In this document: positions 58,784 to 64,000 of the stretch, piece after piece
How positions within the stretch are numbered: position 1 is the stretch's first letter
Layout of the letters: each line of letters opens with the position of its first letter
Assembly (NCBI RefSeq): GCF_022539505.1
Contig: NC_061513.1
Coordinates: forward strand, 349,413,696-349,477,695
Reading direction: 5' to 3'
Length of the DNA: 64,000 bases
DNA from: Lolium rigidum
Taxonomy: Eukaryota; Streptophyta; Magnoliopsida; Poales; Poaceae
The notes under the pieces: model-generated
The model's input: the letters and a program-made list of their open reading frames with translations, nothing else
What the model was told of the DNA's origin: nothing
The model's database searches: none
Program-made: the position numbers and the translations under genes

Positions 58784-60059
58784 TCATGGTGACATGGCCA
58801 TCTCATCATTAAGCCAAGCTAATGCACTACCGTCATTATCCTCGGCGGAGGCGAAAATATCCGCGATTATCGACACTTGAAGACCACAAAGACTTTGGTT
58901 TTAGCGAGATCAAAACTTCAAGGTTCTCAAGGCGGCGATGCATTGTATGGTGAATTATTGAGCAACTTCATTGTTGACTTCTTTCTGCTTTGATGTTGAC
59001 AAACCGGTCAATGACTCCAACTAATGCATCTCGATACTCTTAGGATTTCATCTTGGAGCTGCTCTAGCGTTTTCTTGAGCTGTTTGTTGAGGGACGACAC
59101 CATTTCTTTGATTCGCCTCTACACTTGTCACACTAGCTGTGTTTAGTAGCCGACACCTCCAACAACCAACAACTGTCATTTGACTATTACATGCTCCACA
59201 TGTGGTTGCTCTAAGATCTCGAAATCAGCATCCCTATTTTCATCATCATCATCGAATCGATTTCGATATCCATGTGTGATTTTGGTCAGCGGCTAGAAGT
59301 AAAGTTGAAGTTTCCTCAGCGATGTGTTCATGATAAATCCATCAAAGAAAATGATGTTAGTTTGCAAAATATCAAGAGGACAAAGGAAAACAGCGAAGAA
59401 AACGACGAAGAAGAACTACTATAGTAGAGATTTGCAAGTAGTCATAAGAGGAAAGGCTTTTTCTTAAACTTCAAGATTCTTGGACAAATAACTGCAATAT
59501 ATAAATGAAGCATTAAACTTGGACAAAATATTGCAAGTAAATTCTAGTAGAACAACAATTGCACAATAACTACAATTGCGAGTTATCCCATAGATGAGGT
59601 TCGAGCATCCAACATGAACTTGCTCTCATTCCACCCAACTCCACTTGCCAAGGGCATCTTTCAGCATTCTGTAATCCCTTAGCTCCTCCTCTGTCATGAA
59701 CTAGGACTTGTCAAACCTCACATGTAGATTAGTCGATTAGAACATATCCACCATTGCTGACCATGATTCACCGCTCCAGCCATTCTGCCTATGTCTGAGT
59801 GTCATGCTCATGGAGTATCTCAACAAGTGACTTCTCAAGCAAAATATTCCATTGTGCTCTTGGCTACTTGCACAACATACACAAAATGATCTATCGATAA
59901 GCCATGAATGAAGCCATGAATGATCGATAGAAAATATTTTTACTACCTTGTGGAGATTTCATTTTTCTTTGCTTAGGAGACTTCTTTTCCTTTGCTAGGA
60001 GATTTCCTTTTCTTACACACGTCTGGAACTAGGCAGATGTTGGACCTTTTTGTTTCCAT
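58784..60059 (-). pseudogene. Right-arm Myb/SANT-like gene copy, degenerate
   Basis: Counterpart of 56815-58175 on the other strand, with start ATG at 60059 and stop at 58784-58786. At the two places where the left arm has one-base insertions this copy keeps the frame (HRQNGWSGESWSAMV near 59785; RMLKDALG near 59665). Elsewhere it has many small indels, especially in 58830-59280, that destroy the last exon. Neither arm alone has an intact gene. Confidence 0.7.
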
Positions 60060-60409
60060 ATCTAGTTTAGAGTAAAGTATAAAAAATTGAATACACAAAA
60101 CTGAATACAAAATATGTTATAAAAAAGCGTATCACAAGTTCATTATTAGAAGAAATTAAACACAAATAGTGCACCATTACAACATAAGACTAGAACATGA
60201 ATAGTGTATCATTACAACACAAGACTAGAAGATTAAGAAACACACAACTAGCTATTCCACATTTGCATTGTTTCTGCTAGTAGTCATTCCACATTTGCAT
60301 AGCGATCTGATCCCTCAAATTGTTGCCTAACTGCGTGGTTGCCGGAAGCTACAACATCTTCTGTTATACCTCATCATCACCGTCGAGAGATCCACAAAAT
60401 TTTGCAGGT

Positions 60410-61469
60410 TTATGTTATCCTCTTGGTCTTCAAGCCGATCTTCATCACCATTGTGTTGTCGATGATGTTGTGGAGTGCTAATGCGGTATCTAACTTGATT
60501 CCATTATATGTGGAATGTACCAACTTTAAGGATAGGAAAACGTTTTTCAGGAATTCCCAAAAGCCTCTCAATACGATTTCTAAGGACAGCATAGCGATGG
60601 TTAAACAACTCCATATAGTTTGTGGGCGCCGACGACCACGTCCAAATTCCTTGGATGGTACCTAACCCCTCGGTAGGTGCAAGAAAGAATTAGGTGTTGC
60701 CATAGCCACCATCAACTAGATAAGATTTTCAGCGAGACGTTGAAACCTCTTTGAATGGCGAATTCAGCACCCTAGCATCACTAGCCGACCCTTCCAGCTG
60801 CAGAAATATAGGTTACATTGAGGTCAAAGTCACATGTGAACATTGGACTGATGTTGCGTACCTTTCTATTCTCCATGGAGACGCACGGCTAGAATGTTCT
60901 TGTACTGGCACATGGGACTATCGATAGCGCCAATGCAATTCTGCATATGGGAAGTTTAGGAAAACATAAGAAATAGATAAGAGAAAAGCTTTGGTAGAAA
61001 AATAAGGTTTCAAGTACTAGACTGGAATATGGAAGAAGCGGTGACGTAGCTATCCTTGGATGAGTTTCATAGAGATTGAGAGGCTTGGCGATTCTTGTTG
61101 TCAAGGTTGGAATAATCGAAACTACATGCTTGCTGAAACTCAACCACTATGCTTAAACTCTAATTGCATTTTTCATATGAACATTGTGGAGGCATGTAAG
61201 AGCGAGCTCTCTTCCACCTTGATCCTAGAAAATCTCTAAGATATGATGCCAACCACATGAAACGGCTCATCTAAAGGCAGCTAAGCTATTCTTAGGTGTC
61301 CTCCAAGCAATTCTACGACATGCTCCTTGCCATATACAAGCGAAAGGTGTCTTGCTTGTCTTTGATTTTGCCATGTCAAGTGGAAATGCAACGAGCAAAA
61401 TGACAAACATAAACTCTTCATCTTCGTTTTTCCTCTTCTACACGTTCTACACTCACAAGTCCATGACAA
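60410..61469 (-). pseudogene. Right-arm PIF/Harbinger transposase copy, degenerate
   Basis: Counterpart of 55323-56455. The start ATG at 61469 is followed two codons later by TGA. Recognisable pieces are RHLSLVYGKEHVVELLGGHL, SIIPTLTTRIAKPLNLYETH and FNHRYAVLRNRIERLLG; the last keeps the frame where the left arm has an extra T. Many small indels elsewhere. It can be read as an independent, more decayed copy rather than a perfect mirror of the left arm. Confidence 0.7.
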
Positions 61470-63813
61470 CCTATATTAATACACGAAAATACACTTCGCA
61501 AGTTAACGAGGTCATGGTTTAGTTTAAAGGAATTCCATATGTTCCGGGGAGTAACAATAGTACATTATTCAAAACAGGAGCAAAAGCGTACTTTGCACAT
61601 ACATTCAAACAGGGAGCAAATGGCATACAATAAATATTAAATGGAGCAGCTCGATAGTGAACTGAGCAATACATCGGATACAAACTGAGATAACTTATAT
61701 ACCGAGAGATGAAAATTGAGGAAACATGAATAAACAGAAAATTATTTAACAAACCAGCAAGCACTCAAACCAGCACTCAAAACAGTTAAACTAAATCAAT
61801 AATAGAGTACTACTTAGCAGTACATACCGAATTTTGGTGTTGTTACACGATCCCAAGAAGGTGGGAGCTCTCCACTGAATGAATTAGTCGGAGAGAATGC
61901 CAGACTGTTCTGTCAATAATAAGAGGTGATTAATCTATTGCGTGTTAAGCATTGCTCATGTAAATGAGAAATGCAGCTAACTAGTTGCAGTTTAGCATGT
62001 TAGATTAGCAAAGCTAGTACGGATAATATTTAGGGGCATATAGTACCTGTTAGTCAAGTTCATTTTCTTGACATACTGTAGCTAGATTTAGTAACTGAGG
62101 TAACTATCATGTTAATTTCTATGTACAGAACTGCAACTAACTTACAACTAACTAGTCAGAAAACTGGAAAATGTTACTGCTACATATTTGGAGTAGCTAC
62201 ATACAGTCAACATTGAATCACATATCTGGAGCAGCTACATACAGTCAACATTAATACTGCAATGATAAATACATACTAATTAATTCAGTGCTCATGACTT
62301 CCAATCTTACAACACCGTGATGATGATAATTAGTTGCCTCGCCGTAACAAGCGAGAAAATAACAGCATGGAGGCAGAAGACCTGTCTCGAACCAGGTGCG
62401 TGCTCCTGTCGCCCAGCTCAAGCCCAACCCTTGCTCGAGACGGTGAGCGCCAACTCAAACCCAAGCTTGCTGACCTGCTCCCTGCACATCACCACCAGTG
62501 TTGTGACTAATTTTACTACATGAAGATGAAAATGTCTTATAATTAATATCAAGACTGACAAAGGGTGTTTTGTGTATTTGAAATACATGAAGTAGGAATA
62601 ATGACAAATATAACAGTTACAATAACCAGTATTTTAGAATAAATTGAGTGCAAAAGCACAAGGATTATAAAGTAGTGTAGACAGTGAAAAGCCATTGAAG
62701 CACCTAGAAGCTAAAGTTCACAGTTATACTGAGTTGCTATGAAGCAATGATACATCTTCAAACAAATATAATTCGGGAGTTCGATTAAGTAAGCTGGTAC
62801 GGCAGGTTCAGTATGGAATGTGGCACTAATCGTTACAGAAATTCAGTTGTTTGGTGCTTATTATTGGGGAAAGAATTGTGTGTCGATTCCTGTGAGACGT
62901 CTCAGTTTTACAGTTCAGAATGGTTGAGACTCATCAGCTTTGGTGCAGCTCCAAGCGAAGTACTGCAGCAAGAGCATCTGGTCTAATCTTGGCATGGAGG
63001 TTTTGAAAAGATTATCAAAGTGTTCAGTAAAATGGTGCATTATACTCCGTATATGACATAGAAACCTGCAAAATTTCTTTAAAAAATACTATCAGTTTGC
63101 CTGTGCATTTTCTTCAGTCAGTTTCGACTCTGAACTCCCGCGTGCTGTGCTACAGACTACAGCGTCAGGTCAGGAAATATGGCTCCACGACGAGGCGGAA
63201 GGAGCGAACGGCTGCAGACACTCAGATCGGGAGCCGGCCTGGCTGTGCCGCGCGTAGACCACGCCATAACGCACACCAGGCCTCTACAATGGCCCGAACG
63301 GCTACAGGCACTCAGATCGGGAGCCATGGAAGAAAAAGAGCGAGAGAGAAGGGGGCTTACCGGAGATCGAAACAGCAGTAGTGGCGGCGCCGGTCAGGAC
63401 TGCAAGAACGGCGGCGACCTGATGTGGGAGCGGCTAGGCGGGATCCATCCTCTCCCGCCGCGAAGATGCTCCGCCCCTCTCGCCGGCAAGATGCTCCGCC
63501 TCTCCCGCAGCGGCTCCGCTCGCCTCCGGTCGCTCGCCGCCGGTCGCTTGCCTCCGGTCGCTCGCCGCGGTCGTTCGATAGGGTTTGGAGACGAAGACTT
63601 GGAGTCGGGGACGGGGATAATACGCGAGGTCCAGGTCCGGGATTCGGCCCAAGGCAAAAAATAGGTCGGGGACGGGGTTAATCGGGGATAGGCGGGGATT
63701 TTTCGGCCCAAAACTCCTCTACCAAATGGGCTTTCGGGGATTAGCGGGGTTTGGGAAATGGGCCGGGATAATACTCTCCCATCCCTGCAAATACCCTGGT
63801 ACCAAACAAGGCC

Positions 63814-64000
63814 TTAATCTATGCGCTTGAGAAAAACACGAATGTATATGTGGTCATACGAAGGGATCGAAGATACAGATTATAAAGAGATGGTAAAGCA
63901 AAGACTCCATCCATCCCAAATAGAATGTTAAAGATTTATCTGAATTCGAATGTATTTTTTTAAAATTAGCGCTTTTTCTATAATTCGGATGGATATAGAC
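63814..64000. other. Right flank with a possible Stowaway-like MITE end
   Basis: Unrelated to the left flank of the palindrome. CTCCATCCATCCCAAATAGA from 63906 resembles a Stowaway-type terminus, cut off by the window end. No gene. Confidence 0.35.

Larger units (their letters stand above)
52960..63813. mobile_element. Giant inverted duplication of a PIF/Harbinger transposon (10.85 kb)
   Basis: Both outer ends carry the same terminal sequence (GGCCTTGTTTGGTACCAGGG, on the plus strand at 52960 and on the minus strand from 63813). Flanks differ (left ...CCCGATGA, right TTAATCTATG), with TGA/TTA as a possible imperfect 3-bp target duplication. The left arm is 52960-58476, the right arm 58486-63813, with a 9-base loop between. 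Each arm has a transposase and a Myb/SANT-like gene, transcribed toward the centre. The usual second terminus of a single element is absent at the centre, so two truncated copies are fused tail to tail. Confidence 0.85.
58486..63813 (-). repeat. Right arm of the Harbinger inverted repeat (5328 bp)
   Basis: Reverse complement of the left arm. 58486-58790 and about 61500-63813 look almost identical to the left arm. About 58800-61450 is much more diverged, with many substitutions and short indels, and is about 190 bp shorter overall. Confidence 0.85.

Noticed and set aside
52960..63813. The giant inverted repeat as a fold-back sequencing artefact
   Set aside because: A fold-back read would continue mirrored into the flanks. 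Here symmetry stops exactly at transposon termini on both sides, with different flanks, and the arms carry different mutations. Not fully excluded without raw reads.
1..64000. CRISPR arrays, bacterial operons, rRNA or tRNA genes
   Set aside because: None seen; repeats are LTR, hairpin and transposon in nature, and PBS sequences are only short tRNA complements.

Overview
The window looks like an intergenic stretch of a large grass genome, most likely Triticeae (wheat, barley, rye or Aegilops). The grounds are nested LTR retrotransposons with 5-bp target-site duplications (TSDs), Stowaway MITEs with CTCCCTCC ends, PIF/Harbinger and CACTA DNA transposons, and no intact host gene. Family assignments rest on terminal motifs, primer-binding sites (PBS) and recognisable protein motifs; no database search was possible.

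Layout. (1) 1-586 is part of an LTR in reverse orientation. It abuts a host-type zinc-finger (zf-XS) gene fragment, whose 587-702 and 10495-10717 halves are split by a complete non-autonomous Athila-like retrotransposon, element A (703-10489, TSD TGCCC). (2) 10718-14448 is old non-genic DNA with Stowaway MITEs, a 292-bp tandem duplication and a possible Helitron end. (3) 14452-15832 and 29732-29911 are the two halves of a PIF/Harbinger transposase pseudogene. It is split by element B (15833-29726, TSD ACTAT), which has about 6.1-kb LTRs around only 1.6 kb of internal DNA encoding two small proteins. (4) An unidentified LTR-like sequence G (29912-30263 and 48116-49845) is split by element C (30264-48110, TSD GTAGT), a second copy of the A family. 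C itself carries a 1.55-kb CACTA element D inside gag (32033-33585, TSD AAA) and a minus-strand gypsy element E (36882-43965, TSD GAAGC) inside its ATHILA-like ORF. (5) 49846 to about 51640 is the 5' LTR and PBS of a truncated Athila-like element F. (6) 51645-52959 is non-genic DNA with one strong hairpin. (7) 52960-63813 is a 10.85-kb inverted duplication of a PIF/Harbinger transposon: two arms of 5.3-5.5 kb, head-on around a 9-nt loop, each carrying a transposase and a Myb/SANT-like gene converging on the centre, and each starting with the same terminal sequence.

How the parts work together. Elements A, C, B and E all lack recognisable reverse transcriptase and integrase, so they would depend on proteins supplied in trans. 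The insertion order can be read from the TSDs: D and E are younger than C, C is younger than G, B is younger than the first Harbinger, and A is younger than loss of the zf-XS locus could otherwise be inferred. The giant Harbinger palindrome is the strongest candidate for an unusual functional structure, because read-through transcription of it would give a hairpin RNA of about 5 kb matching a transposase and its partner, analogous in form to maize Mu killer.
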